Of a stretch of 64,000 nucleotides of DNA, positions 35,481-46,611 are shown in pieces. This stretch comes from Chelonoidis abingdonii (lineage: Eukaryota; Chordata; Testudines; Testudinidae): positions 173,335,058 to 173,399,057 of the forward strand of contig NC_133769.1 of the NCBI RefSeq assembly GCF_003597395.2, written 5' to 3'. The notes under the pieces were generated by a model, which saw only the letters and a list, made by a program, of their open reading frames with translations, ran no database searches and was not told the DNA's origin. A program made the translations under genes and the position numbers. Numbering within the stretch: position 1 is the stretch's first letter; each line of letters starts with the position of its first letter.

Positions 35481-36081
35481 ATGACACAACAGCAAAAACA
35501 TAGAAACTGAAGAGATCTATAGTTAATGCCAAAACAGATTTATATTTCTGGTGCACTTTATCTTGTCCATATATTATGTGCTAAACAAATCTCTGAAGCT
35601 GGCCTGTTGAATATTCTTAAAGAAAAGAAACTAAAGCAGGTTAACGTGAACTCTGGTGGGGTAGTTTCCAGTTCTGGGATGAGCAGCAGAACTGCCAAGT
35701 AAATTAATAGTAACCTGAACAGCTCAAGAACAACAAAGACTGCTTAATAGTTAATAAGTCTTGCCTTATCTCCACTGGCAGACTCTGTGCAGTAGGGTTA
35801 ATCGGGGGGCAGTACTGATATCATCATGCTAGTGTGGTGTTGAACATTTCAGTGAAACTGCAATTATATTCTTCTTTCCTTTATAGATCCAGATCTTCAA
35901 AAAAAATTGTTTCAATGCCCACTAATTATGCCTGAGTTCTTTATTTGCACAAGGGTTATATTGGTGTAAATATCTTCAATTACAGTTTAGGCCATAATCA
36001 GTGGTGCAAGTAGATTTTAGTTCTTACCAGTATGGCCTGGCCCCCTTGCTTCCGCTCCCCCTCACAAAAAATGTTCGGTGA
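35481..36081. other. No recognisable feature
   Basis: AT-rich unique sequence. Nothing supportable. Confidence 0.4.
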
Positions 36082-36490
36082 CTAGAGCCTTGTGCAGATA
36101 AAAATTTATACCCGTGGATGTGGATATCTGTGGACAGAAATCAGTATCTGCTTAACTGCGGAGCTCTCCCGGGAACAGCAACAGTGAAGGGAGCAGAACG
36201 TGGGACTGCCACTCCCAGAAGCCAGCTCCTTCAGCGTGGCTGTAGCGCCCCCAACAACTGTGTCTCCTCTCTGGAGTCTGTGCAGCACCGCCAGAGGACA
36301 GGGCTTGGGGTGGTGCAGCTGCACCAAGGAGCTGCCAGTGCGGGCCGCTGGTTCCTGGGAGCAGTGGCCCCACATTCTGCTCCTTTCACTGCTGTGGTTC
36401 CCAGGGGAGCCCTGCGGTTCAGTGGATACAGATTTCTATCTGCAGATATCCACATCCATGGATATAAATTTGTATGCATGCTGGGCTCAA
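36082..36490. mobile_element. Long palindromic DNA element
   Basis: The left arm (GAGCCTTGTGCAGATAAAAATTTATA, then GGATGTGGATATCTG, GGAGCTCTCCCGGGAAC, GAAGGGAGCAGAACGTGGG) is mirrored by the right arm (CCCCACATTCTGCTCCTTTC, GTTCCCAGGGGAGCCC, CAGATATCCACATCC, TATAAATTTGTATGCATGCTGGGCTC). Each arm is about 130 bp around a GC-rich centre. Open frames of 70-138 codons on both strands here are by-products of the palindrome. The family looks hAT-like; no target duplication was read. Confidence 0.75.
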
Positions 36491-38059
36491 CAATTCAGTC
36501 TTGAAAATGTCTTTCCGGTATGGCATACTGACAGTAAATGTCTTAATGGTACAGTGTACCTGACCGTACCAGCTTACTTGCATGACTGGCCAAAAACCTG
36601 CACTCTGGTCCACTAATGCAGACTTCCGCATTCACGTGGCGTTGCATTGAAATCAGTGGAACTAATCATGGATGCAGAGGTCCTTGCTAGCAAATCCAAG
36701 ACAGGATCAGGTTCTGATCCTTAGATAAGTGAGAGAAGAACCAGGCACCTTATGTACGGTCACCAATTTGCTACTCAAGAGCACTGGAAATTATACTCTT
36801 CCCCAAAGTAAATCTTTAATGAAGAGGAGCTTGCTAATTAATTTTTAAAAGCCATTCTAAAAGGAAAAAAGTTTTACCTGACTTTTAATGTTAACAAGAT
36901 GTTTGTCTAAGATGGTTCTGGATGGTTTGCTTATCTGTATGATGACAACTCTTTTAGCTTTGAGCTAACTCAGCTGTGATTGAAGCGTGAATGGTAAATA
37001 CTCATTATCTGAAAAGATGTTTAAGACTTAATCATGCAAAGAGCTGAGATAAAGGGGCTGTTTCTTTCTCATTTAGTTAGTAAAATAGTTAAGGAGACTT
37101 TCCTTATGCTGTCTTATGCCTGGTTGTAGAGCTATGCTGCACATTAAACTTGCATTGCAATGCACACACTCTAACAAAGAAAAACATAATGTACAAAATG
37201 CCTATTGAACAAATTCTGTGAGTCATGGTTCATATATAGCCATTGAATATTATATCTATGGGCATAGAATATATACACTCTAACTCCCAGGATACTGGAG
37301 GCCCAAGACTTAAAGATGACTTCAGAGTTTCCTTAGATCCTGGTTGCAAGCCCATCAAAAATATAACCGAGCCCTTGATCTCCCTCCTCCCTGCAGATGT
37401 TTTTCAGATACTGTACTACTTAGCTTTGGCTCTGCTTGCCCCCAATCAACTGTTTGATTAGGGAGTGGACATGAGGCATGCTTCCTTACATAGCAGAAAA
37501 CTACCAAAACCATGGTGGCACCTGGACTTTGTGTTGCCTCTGGGATTACAGCAGTGCAATGGAGTATCTCTTCATTCAAGTTTGGGTTTGGCCCTGGCAG
37601 AGGGCATGAGGAGGGAAATGGGAGAGGAACCCCAGGGAAAGGGAAGAGGCTGTTGAGTAGTAGGGGAGAAGTCAAGGAGAAGGCCTCTCTGAGGAAAAGA
37701 GAGGTGAGAAGGGGGAAGGCTGAGTCCAGCTTAGGAGCCAGATCTGGAGCTTTGCATTTGAACTAGGGAGACAAGGAGAGAGGAGCTGTGCAGTAGGCGA
37801 GTTTGAGTATCCCAGTAAATCATGCCATCTACAGTAGCTGCTTCTGGTTCTACCAGTCATCCAGGTGGTTGTGCTGTTTCCAATTAAACATTTTAACTAT
37901 GAGGATTTCACATGGGAGGATTTCTGCCTGCCTGGGGACTTGGGTAGTAGGCAGTGAATGCCATACTCCCCTACTTTGTATGCTTTCAACCAAACATGTC
38001 ATGTTTGCTCCTTTCTGTGTTGTGCAGTGGAGGGAACCATAGGGCATAATAGTATTTAG
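36491..38059. other. No gene; candidate conserved block inside
   Basis: Roughly 36830-37070 is AT-rich, free of repeat signatures and has TTAATTTTTAAAAGCC and GCTGTGATTGAAGCG words, which make it a possible conserved noncoding element. 36630-36720 carries an ancient-repeat piece (GCATTGAAATCAGTGGAAC). 37460-37790 is purine-rich with short frames on both strands, no domain seen. Confidence 0.35.
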
Positions 38060-38437
38060 TAGAACTGGCTGAAATATTTGTGTGTGAGTGAGTATCATTC
38101 AACAATGGCATTTTGATGAAATCAGAGTGCTTTGCAAAAAAAGTTTTTTTTAACAATTTGAAATAAAAAATTAGTGTAACTTTTTGTAGAACCCTGTAAT
38201 TTTTTTTCATTTTTGTGGGGGTGATGGGGGGAAGCCTATTTTCTCTCCCTTTATATAAAAAAAAAAAAAAAAAACCAAAAAACTTTTTTTATCCAAAGGA
38301 GGAAATTTTCTTTTCCTCTACTGAAAGGAAGTAAGTTTACAAATTTTGTCAAAATACAAAATTTTTGATGAAAAAATCAAATGAAACACATGTTTCTAAA
38401 AGACATTCATGATATACTTTTGTTTTACCCAGCTCTA
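38060..38437. mobile_element. hAT-like relic, AGAACTGGCTGAAA end
   Basis: Left end TAGAACTGGCTGAAATAT and right end TTTGTTTTACCCAGCTCTA are inverted, and the interior is AT-rich with long T and A runs (18 A at about 38259-38276). Same group as 11535-12010. Target duplication not resolved. Confidence 0.55.
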
Positions 38438-39473
38438 ATTATTGTGATTTTTACCATGTACATTGTGTGCATGGTATACAGGATGTAGAAGTTCCTATCT
38501 AGATTTATTTTTGTTTGTTTTTACTTCCAATAAACTACAGTGACACCTAAAAGAAATGAATAATTCTTGGAAATACAGTACCAGTGAACTAAAGCCCACT
38601 TCATTTCTGAATAAGAGCATCCACAGGGGGGAGTATGTGCTTTAACTAATGTGCTTTAAATTCACACCTTTAGTTGATTCAGCTTAAATTTCCTGAGAGT
38701 CTCTGTCTTGATGTGGCCTTAGACTAATTTTGGGCCCAAACATTCAGTTGTTATGCTGACACAATTCCTATTACAGTCAATGAATAATTTGTATGTATTA
38801 GCTTCTGAGAGAGAAGAAAATAACTTGATTTATTTTCTCTTTCAATATGTCCATTGTCCAGGGTTTGCTGCAATTGCTCTGTTCCTCACTAATGGTTTTT
38901 ATAACTTTTTATGAAGCCCATTCTGTGCATTGGCAGACAGGAAGGAGAAATCTGACAGTTTTAGGTTTATGACTGTGTCACAGTGGTCACCATTGAAAGG
39001 TCATTGTGTTGCCTAGAGATACCACTTGTGGTTATGAGGTAAGAATATGGAAATATTATGGTATAACAGGAAATATCTGCTATATCTCAAATGTCATTGT
39101 TGGAGAATTGGGATTGAACACTATAACTGCAATATTGTTAACTTACTATATCAAACCTAAACAGCTACGGAGACCCATAGACATTAACTGTACAAAGCAG
39201 TGTTGCTAACTCTTGGAATGTCGTTGCAACCCTTGCAGTAACTTGCATTTTTCTTATACTCCTGGAGTCCTGTGATTATTTGAGACTTTCACCTCTCCCA
39301 TAGTCCCATTTCAAACAGTACTTTGTTAACACATGTAAGAAACTCTCTTAATGTGGGCCAGGTGAGTACACATGGACCAGTTAGTGCATAACAAGCTGGT
39401 GTAAGCTAGAATTTACAGCCCAGTGGTGTGCACTAACACAGAGCGGACAAGCCCTATTTCAGGATTTCTCAAA
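38438..39473. other. No gene recognised
   Basis: Unique sequence with short open frames only. A few ancient-repeat words (TTAATGTGGGCCAGG) near 39350. Confidence 0.4.
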
Positions 39474-39600
39474 CAGGGGTCGTCCCTTGTGTAGGGAAAG
39501 GCCCTGGCGGGCCGAGCCGGTGTGTTTACCTGCCCCGTCTGTAGGTCTGGCCGATCGCGGCTCCCACTGGCCACAGATTGCTACTCTGGGCCAATCGGAG
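39474..39600. mobile_element. hAT-type miniature, left half
   Basis: CAGGGGTCGTCCCTTG, then GGCCCTGGCGGGCCG, TGTTTACCTGCCCCGTC, GGCTCCCACTGGCC. These words are the inverse of the right half of the element at 26618-26793, so both derive from one palindromic family. CpG-rich for this window. The right half is missing or decayed. Confidence 0.65.
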
Positions 39601-40402
39601 CTGTTTCTGTGTGATAGGAGAGGAGACTATAGCCAGCTTCGTGGACTTCTGTCGCTAGTTCCCTAGGCTTCTGCTAGCCTAGCTCACCAGTCTATACTTC
39701 TGGCTCCCCACCTTGCTCCCTGGATGGAAGCTAGGCTCCAGCTCTGGCCCCTTGATCTGCTCCTATCTGGCTCCATAGATAAGTTGATTTAGAGAGCATG
39801 CTTCCTACACTGAACACCTTCTTGTGGGGAAATCTGGAGAGAGAGGGGCAACTGCATACAGGTCCTAGCAGGGCACAGAGACAAAAACAAAATGTCTGGT
39901 GCCTGTTTGCAGCAAAATAGATCAGATTTGCAGGTCTGTTGTCACCAACAGAGCGGGATGGCTAAGCACAGTGGGGTTTGTGAAGTTGACTGTACTGTAG
40001 CTCCAGAGTGATTGAATATGCTCTTTCCCATACATTCTTCAAATAGCACCATACGTTCAGTAGAACCGACTATGCTCCCACGGCAGCATTTCACACACCA
40101 CTGGGTTGTAACCTGTTCTCTTCTTGGTGCTGACTTAAGCATTAAAAACAGACTTGTGCCCTCACACTGTGCTATGAATGTCTCTAGTTTCCACATTCCA
40201 TCCCTAGGGTACACCCAAAACAGAAGGAAGAATTTTTTGTATATGAAGCTCTGGTGTTTTTTTCTCCCCATGTAACTTTAGTTTGGTTTCCAAGGAACAT
40301 ACTATCAATAAGATGTTATGAGATTTGTAATGAGGTTATCTGACAAATATTGAATGTTTAAGGTAAAGAAAATCTTGTCTAGAAAAACTGCAGTGTAGTA
40401 TA
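39601..40402. other. No gene recognised
   Basis: Two opposite-strand frames overlap at 39942-40275 (109 and 87 codons) without recognisable motifs. Unassigned. Confidence 0.4.
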
Positions 40403-40429
40403 GTGTGTGTGTGTGTGTGTGTATATATA

Positions 40430-40467
<38 letters not shown>

Positions 40468-40483
40468 TGTATATATATATATA
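40403..40483. repeat. Compound TG/TA tract, 81 bp strictly alternating
   Basis: GT repeats pass into interleaved TATATA and TGTG blocks. Every step alternates purine and pyrimidine for 81 bases, a sequence type prone to Z-DNA or cruciform structure and to length polymorphism. Confidence 0.9.
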
Positions 40484-40709
40484 AAAATATGTAGCATGCT
40501 GTATATTTATACACAAACATATGCAAGAGTATTTTCAGTCCTGTAACTCTCATATCTGTCTTGCATGATTATCCAAATGACCAGGTAGAATTAAATATCT
40601 GCTAGAAACAGCTTCTCTACTTTAAACTATACTCTAAAAACACAACACTGCTGTTGCAATCAAAGGCATATTTAGGCCTGACAAAAGCCTGCTGTGGATT
40701 TTAGGAGTC

Positions 40710-41104
40710 TGTTCTGATAATGTTTAACAATGTAAGTATAAGCAGACCTATATATGTGTAAGAAATTGCAGAATAATCATGTTGAGTGTTGCACACGTGT
40801 ACGAAATTGCAGAGTAATCATGCTTGTGAGAACAGAAAAGATAAAGTAACTGAAGCTAGAAAAGACCCATTTGAACGAACTGTAAACCTGTACTAATGAG
40901 AGAGGAGAGTTAATATAGAAATGAGAGACTAATAGAAGGTATAAAAAAACCCAGTTATTTATAAGTTTGTAACAAAGGGAAGCAGAAGCTGTATTGCCTG
41001 CTGTTTTAAGGTGACACAGGTATTTTCCTGATAAACTTTATTCTTGTGAATAATTGACCACTATTCACTGAGTGTTTTGCCTTTAACAAATACTTACTCC
41101 AACA
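40710..41104 (+). mobile_element. Compact solo LTR with TATA box and U3 repeats
   Basis: Ends ACTTACTCCAACA at 41104; the start is probably TGTTCTGATAATG at 40710 (uncertain). A TATA box (TATAAAAA, 40940-40947) is followed by a GATAAACTTTATT poly(A)-type region near 41030. Upstream, a 26-base word at 40756-40781 recurs at 40797-40822 with 24 of 26 identities, like the enhancer repeats of retroviral U3 regions. No internal region adjoins. No firm target duplication. Confidence 0.6.
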
Positions 41105-41219
41105 ATTAACCGCTAGGAACATTTGTTAATATTGTTTAGGTTAGGTTTTGCTCCTGGTTCCACTGGTACAGTTCCACTGAAATCAGCTATACCCTTCTAA
41201 GAGAGAGAAGTATAAAACA

Positions 41220-41480
41220 AGCCAATAGCTAGAATCTGAAGTTAGACAAATTCAGACTGAAAATAAGGTGTAAACTTTTAACACTGAGGGTAGTTAACCA
41301 TTGGAACAATTTACAAAGAGTCGTGAAGGATTTGCCATCATGTGCAATTTTTTAAATCCAGATTGTTTTTCTTAGAACTTCTCCAAGATAATTCTTTATC
41401 ACCTGTGTTAAACATGAGATCAGAAGATGATTACAATAGTACCTTCTGGTCTTGTAATCAGAGTTTATGGATGGGAGTTG
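41220..41480 (+). repeat. CR1 LINE 3' fragment, sense
   Basis: GCTAGAATCTGAAGTTAGAC, TCAGACTGAAAATAAGG, TTAACCATTGGAACAATTTAC, and AATAGTACCTTCTGGTCTTG follow the 3' part of a CR1 in order, including the usual CTTCTGGxCTT near the end. Confidence 0.75.
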
Positions 41481-41534
41481 GATGGGTGTACTGGAGAGCA
41501 GAATTTGTTTTATATTTATTTGTATATTCAAATT

Positions 41535-42690
41535 AAAAACATAAGAACAGCCATACTGTATCAGACTAAAGGTCCATCCAGCCCAGTATCCTGCCTTCCA
41601 ACAGTGGCCAATGCCAGGTGCCCCACAGGGAGTGAACCTAATAGCCAATGATCAAGTGATCTCTCTCCTACCATCCATCTCCACCCTCTGACAAACAGAG
41701 GCTAGGGACACTATTTCTTACCCATCCTGGCTAATAGCCATTAATGGACTTAATCGCCATGAATTTATCTAGTTCTCTTTTAAACCCTGTTATAGTCCTA
41801 GCTCTCTCAACCTCCTGTGATGTTATGAGTATAATATAATATCTCATCGAAAGGTGACAGGGCCAGAAAGAGTTAATTACCTCACAGACTGACCTGACCC
41901 ATGACCAAACTTTAGAGACTGGTTAGGAAGATATGTAAATGAATAAAGCTTTGAAATGCAGGTCTGCATTGTTAGAGGTAGAAGGGGAGATGTTTGCTCA
42001 GATCTTGTAATGCAAGCAAACAAGTGTTGTCTATTAACATGGTTTTGATTCAAAGATCAAAAAAGGAATATTAACATTTAGGAAGATACTTGAGTGAAAT
42101 AATATTATTGTCTGTCTCTTTGAAGGTTGTGGTAACCTGTATCTGAGCTGTTTAATGGATAAATTATCCTGTGCTAATTGCCAGGATGTTTGGGAGAAGG
42201 AGTTAAGCCTATTGTTTTCTTGGGGCAAAAGGCTGCTGGAAACATATAAGAACCCTGGGACATGATCCTACTTCATCTCAGATCTGCTTTGGGTTTCAAG
42301 AAGGGGAAACCTTAAGCCATAAGGATTGAGATCCCCAGTCACAGACTGGAGTCACCCTGAATATGGACAATGGACTATAACCTATGGACTATTTCTAAAA
42401 GGACTTTTGGCAACTACAAGCTCATCTCTACTATGTTTCTGAACCTTAAGAATTGAATTCAAGTTTGTATGTATATGGATCTTTTAACCAACACACTTTC
42501 TTTTTTCTTTTTAAATAAATTTTAGCTTAGTTAATAAGAATTGGCTGTAACGTGTATTTTTTTTTATTTGTCTTAAACCTGCTGCCCATTAATTTCATTT
42601 GGTGGCCCCTAGTTCTTATATGATGGGAACAAGCAAATAACTTTTCCTTATTCACTTTCTCTACACCACTCATGATTTTATATACCTCTT
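41535..42690 (-). repeat. CR1-type LINE 3' part, antisense, split by an LTR
   Basis: 41535-41815 (ACATAAGAACAGCCATACTG... to TCTCAACCTCC) matches the 3' end of the LINE at 29651, and the match resumes at about 42552-42690 (GTCTTAAACCTGCTGCCCATTAATTTC... to ATATACCTCTT). Between lies a truncated LTR. About 60 bp of CR1 that should bridge the two halves is missing. Confidence 0.8.
41816..42550 (+). mobile_element. 3'-truncated LTR inside a CR1
   Basis: Starts TGTGATGTTATGAG and runs through an AAATAAATTTTAGCTTAG poly(A) region (about 42515-42532) and AAGAATTGGCTGTAACGTGTATT, where the family normally continues for roughly 300 further bases to ...GGCAGCxTGACA (compare 21287-22312). That U5 part and neighbouring CR1 bases are absent, so a deletion crossed the LTR 3' border. 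No target duplication survives. Confidence 0.7.
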
Positions 42691-43210
42691 AATTAATGGG
42701 ATTGCACAGATGTAAGTGAAGGTACACAGCATCTCTTAATGGCAATGATGCACAAAAAGGAAAGAACAAATTCCAGGTTGTTTGCTGGGCTGGTAGATAG
42801 AGGTCCCTTGGGCCTGGTCTACACTATGCGTTTATACCGATTTTAGCAGCTTTAAACCGATTTAACGCTGCACCCTTCCACACAACGAGGCCCTTTATAT
42901 CGATATAAAGGGCTCTTTAAACCAGTTTCTGTATTCCTCCCCGATGAGAGGAGTAGCACTAAAATCGGTATTGCCATATTAGATCAGGGTTAGTGTGGCC
43001 GCAAATCGACGGTATTGGCCTCCGGGCAGTATCCCACAGTGCATCACTGTGACCGCTCTGGAAAGCAATCTGAACTCAGATGCACTGGCCAGGTAGATAG
43101 GAGAAGCCCTGCGAACTTTTGAATTGCATTTTGTGTTTGCCCAGCGTGGAGCTGTGATCTTGTCCCAGCGTGGAGCTACTGATCAGCATGGCGTGGCGAC
43201 TTGCAATCCT

Positions 43211-43352
43211 CAAATCCAAAAAAGAAGCTTCCAGCTATGGATCGTACGGGAGTACTGGATCTGATCACATTTTATGGGTGAGCATTCCCAAATCCAAAAA
43301 GAGCTCCAGCATGGATCGTACGGGAGATACTGGATCTGATCACTTTATGGGG
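43211..43352 (+). repeat. 78-bp-offset tandem duplication in the Myb-like relic
   Basis: 43211-43278 and 43289-43352 share CAAATCCAAAAA, CCAGC, ATGGATCGTACGGGAG, TACTGGATCTGATCAC and TTTATGGG. The first copy has small insertions that break the reading frame of the domain; the second keeps it. Confidence 0.8.
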
Positions 43353-43458
43353 AGATAAATCTGTTCTATCAGAGCTCCGTTACAGAAGGCGAAATGCCAA
43401 AGCATTTGAAAAAAATCTCCAGACTATGATGCAGAGTCCACAGCACAGTGCTGTGTGA
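43282..43458 (+). pseudogene. Myb/SANT-like DNA-binding domain relic
   Basis: The frame is open from 43282 to the TGA at 43456-43458. From 43300 it reads RAPAW...REILDLITLWGD, then SVLSELR and RNAKAFEK. This fits the first helices of the trihelix/Myb-SANT-like domain that Harbinger elements encode beside their transposase, where it binds terminal DNA. The domain normally continues through further helices; here it stops after about 52 codons past residue one, so it is truncated. No start methionine is linked in frame. A decayed tandem copy of its beginning lies just upstream (43211-43278). Identification is from motif memory, not a search. Confidence 0.6.
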
Positions 43459-44973
43459 CAAGCATAACGGAAAGCCAAAGAATCAAATGGACACTCATGG
43501 AGGGAGGGAGAGGGGACTGAGGACTCCAGCTATCCTACAGTCTCCGCGGTCTCTGAAAAGCATTTGCATTCTTGGCTGAGCTCCCAGTGCCTGTAGGGTC
43601 AAACACGTTGTCCGGGGTGGTTCAGGGCATATCTCGTCAATTTACTCGCCCCCCCCATGAAAGAAAAGGGGAAAAAATCGTTTGTTGACTTTTTTCAGTA
43701 TCACCGTATGTCTATTGCATGCTGCTGGTAGACACGATGCTGGGGCAATGAACAGCAGCATCCTTTCCCCTCCCTTCCTTGGTGGCAGACAGTACAGTGC
43801 AGACGAGGACTGGTAACCATCCTCGTCATCAGTCCGTGAGTACTCCTGGCTGGCCTCAGGTGAGGTCGGCCGGGGGCGCCTAGGTAAAAATAAGAATGAC
43901 TCCCGGTTATTCCCGGCAGATGGTGCAGAATGGCTGGTAACTGTCCTCATCATAGCAATGGGGGGCTGAACTCCATCAGCCCCCCGCTTTCATGTCTAAA
44001 GAAAAGATTCTGTACTGCCTGAACTATCATAGAGCGGGATGCTGTGCTCCTCTCCCCTCCACCGTTTAATGTCCTGCCTGGACTATCATAGCAGCTGGAG
44101 GCTGCCTCCCCCTCATTTTATCTCACTAAAAAGTCAGTGTTGCTTATTCCTGCATTCTTTATTACTTCATCACACAAATGGGGGGACCCTGCAGTGGTAG
44201 CCCAGAAGGGTTGAGGGAGGACGGAAGCAATGGGTGGAGTTGTTGCACGGACACCCCCTGGAATGGCATGCACCCCCATTTCTGTGGGATCTGACATGAA
44301 GCAGCTGTGCTTTCTGGTTCTCTGATGCACTGCTCTCTAGTACATTTGTCCCATATTCTAGGGAGCACTGACTCTATTTAGATACAACATAAAGGATGAA
44401 ATGACCCGGGAGCTCATTCCCATTTTTGTCTTTGCGCCCCCGGCCGACCTCAGCGAAGGTCAGCCAGGAGCACCCATCACAGCAGCAGACGATACAAAAT
44501 GACTGGTAACCGTCTCTGCTACCTTGCAAAGGTAAATGAATGCTGCTGTGTAGTGCTGCAGTAGTGCCTCTGTCAGCGGCATCCAGTACACATACGGTGA
44601 CAGTGACAAAAGGCAAAACGGGCTCCATGGTTGCCATGCTATGGCGTCTGCCAGGGCAATCCAGGGGGAAAAGGGCGCGAAATGATTGTCTGCCATTGCT
44701 TTCACAGAGGAAGGAATGAGTGACGACATTTACCCAGAATCACCCGCGACACTGTGTTTGCATCATCATGCATTGGGATTTCAACCCAGAATTCCAGTGG
44801 GCGGGGACAACTGCAGGAACTATAGGATAGCTACGGGATAGTTACCCACAGTGCAACGCTCCAGAAATCGACGCTAGCCTCGGTACATGGACACGTGCTT
44901 TCGACTTTATACAATCTGTTTTATAAAACCAGTTTATGTAAAATTGGAATAATCCTGTAGTGTAGACGTACCC

Positions 44974-46554
44974 TTAGGCTAGTAGCTGGAGACAGCCAGT
45001 AAGAGCAGTGGAACAGCTCCTCCTCCAGCAAGTTTTCCCAAGTCTTCACTTCCTCTTCAATATTGCCAGAAGCTATCTTTTGTAGATCTGTGCAAATAAC
45101 CATCATATTGATCTGGCTGGTTGGTTCAGTGGCCAGACCAAAAAATTAGGAACAAAAAAATAATTCAGGTTGATCTGAAATATTTGTTTTTTTGGGTGAA
45201 ACAAAACCAGAAAGCTTAATCTAGTTCTCATGATGTCAAACAACCCCCAACTCTCTCACCCCCTTTTTTTTCTGTGAAGATATTGCCCTCTGGTGCATTG
45301 GCACCATTTCCTTCTTTATTTACTCATGCACTCTGCTAATCTCCTTCCTGCTTCGGCTTACCATTGTTTCAAAGCTGAACTATGTTTGAGGTTACTTGTT
45401 CTTTGACTCTGGAGGCATGATTCCTCCCAAAGGGTCCAATTCTGCCAACTCTACAAAGCATAGTGCATTCTACTGTGAGTAAGCCCACTGAAGTGAATAG
45501 AACTGCTCAGTGTAATGGTAAGTGTGGTAGTAAGTGCTTGCAAGGTTATGTACAGAGTGTGTGTGTATTTTTTTTAAAAGTATACTGTAAAATTTTTTCA
45601 AAAACATGAGCTCCACTGACTTTCAGTTAAACTTAGGCTACATGTTGTTGAAATTTTTTTACTCTTAATGTCCTGAGTAGTATTTGGCTCAACAGTCATT
45701 AAAATGAGTGTGATGCTAATAAGAATTGTCACCTGTTTGTTTCTGATCTTCTCCTGTGTGATAGTCTGAAAGCAAAAATCAAGTGGTGGAGTTTATTTTT
45801 ATAGCAACCTGTCATCTAAAATGCACCATATTTCCTATTAATAAACAAACACGAGATACCTAATTAGTGGTTAGATCTTGGAAGGAAGCTTTTAAAATAT
45901 TTAAAGTCAATTGAATTATCTCTTTTTTTAAAATGTGGAGTGAATACAGCTGGCTATAAGACAATGACTGAATATATCATCTTTTGGCTTATCAACCTTT
46001 AGAATACCAGTGTTTAAAGCTGAATAAATATCCAGCTAGCAGAAGATAATAAAATACAATATTTGATATTGTGTTCCCAGAGGCAGAGGAAAGGTTATAA
46101 ACCCTGCTATCTGGCTAATGGCCTTGATGGTTTCTAGCAAGTTATTTAACTAACCATTTATTCATTCTAATTTATAGTGCAATTAATGAGAGCTAAAACA
46201 CAGCCTCAGGATTCAGGTTTCCAGAAAAAATAGTAATAAATTATGGCCAGTTTTAAAGAGTGTGACTTATCAGCCAAGCTGCCCAGTAACCTCTGGGGAT
46301 ATGGTGTCTGTACCACAGATACTTATGGGTAGTCAGTTCCATGTTCTGTAGATGATTTTTCTTTTGGTCTTCCCTGCCATTTGACCAGTTCAAAATCTTC
46401 CTGCCTTCAAGACAAAAAAAAGAAAAAAAAAGAATTGAAATAGACAGTATGAGGTGCAACTGAACGTCAGTTTCACACACGTGGTAGATGTTTTGTAAAC
46501 CACTATGATAGCTTTTCTAGCAGAATCTCCTGCCTTTTGTTGGCTATATGGTAC

Positions 46555-46556
<2 letters not shown>
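44974..46556. other. No gene; candidate conserved block near 46.0 kb
   Basis: 45125-45220 has AT-rich words like the TAGGGCTGGGTGAAA relics. 45430-45520 is an ancient short repeat (CAATTCTGCC, CCCACTGAAGTGAATAG). 45960-46230 lacks repeat signatures and has TAATTTATAGTGCAATTAATGAG; it may be conserved noncoding DNA. Confidence 0.35.

Positions 46557-46611
<55 letters not shown>

Larger units (their letters stand above)
42810..44973. mobile_element. Harbinger-like DNA element, about 2.2 kb
   Basis: Left end GGCCTGGTCTACACTA and right end TAGTGTAGACGTACCC are inverted termini. A perfect 24-bp palindrome (GCCCTTTATATCGATATAAAGGGC, split in two here: GCCCTTTATAT at 42890-42900, then its mirror to 42913) lies near the left end. 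Inside are a Myb/SANT-like coding relic (43282-43458) and long GC-richer stretches that I recognise as recurrent in turtle genomes. No DDE transposase frame is readable; minus-strand frames of 70-103 codons at 43642-44729 have no known domain. It is probably a deletion derivative that depends on another element's transposase. The target duplication was not resolved. Confidence 0.75.

Noticed and set aside
43642..44729. Minus-strand frames inside the Harbinger-like element as a possible transposase
   Set aside because: Short, disconnected, no DDE-type spacing or conserved motif; the region is noncoding in the family as I remember it.
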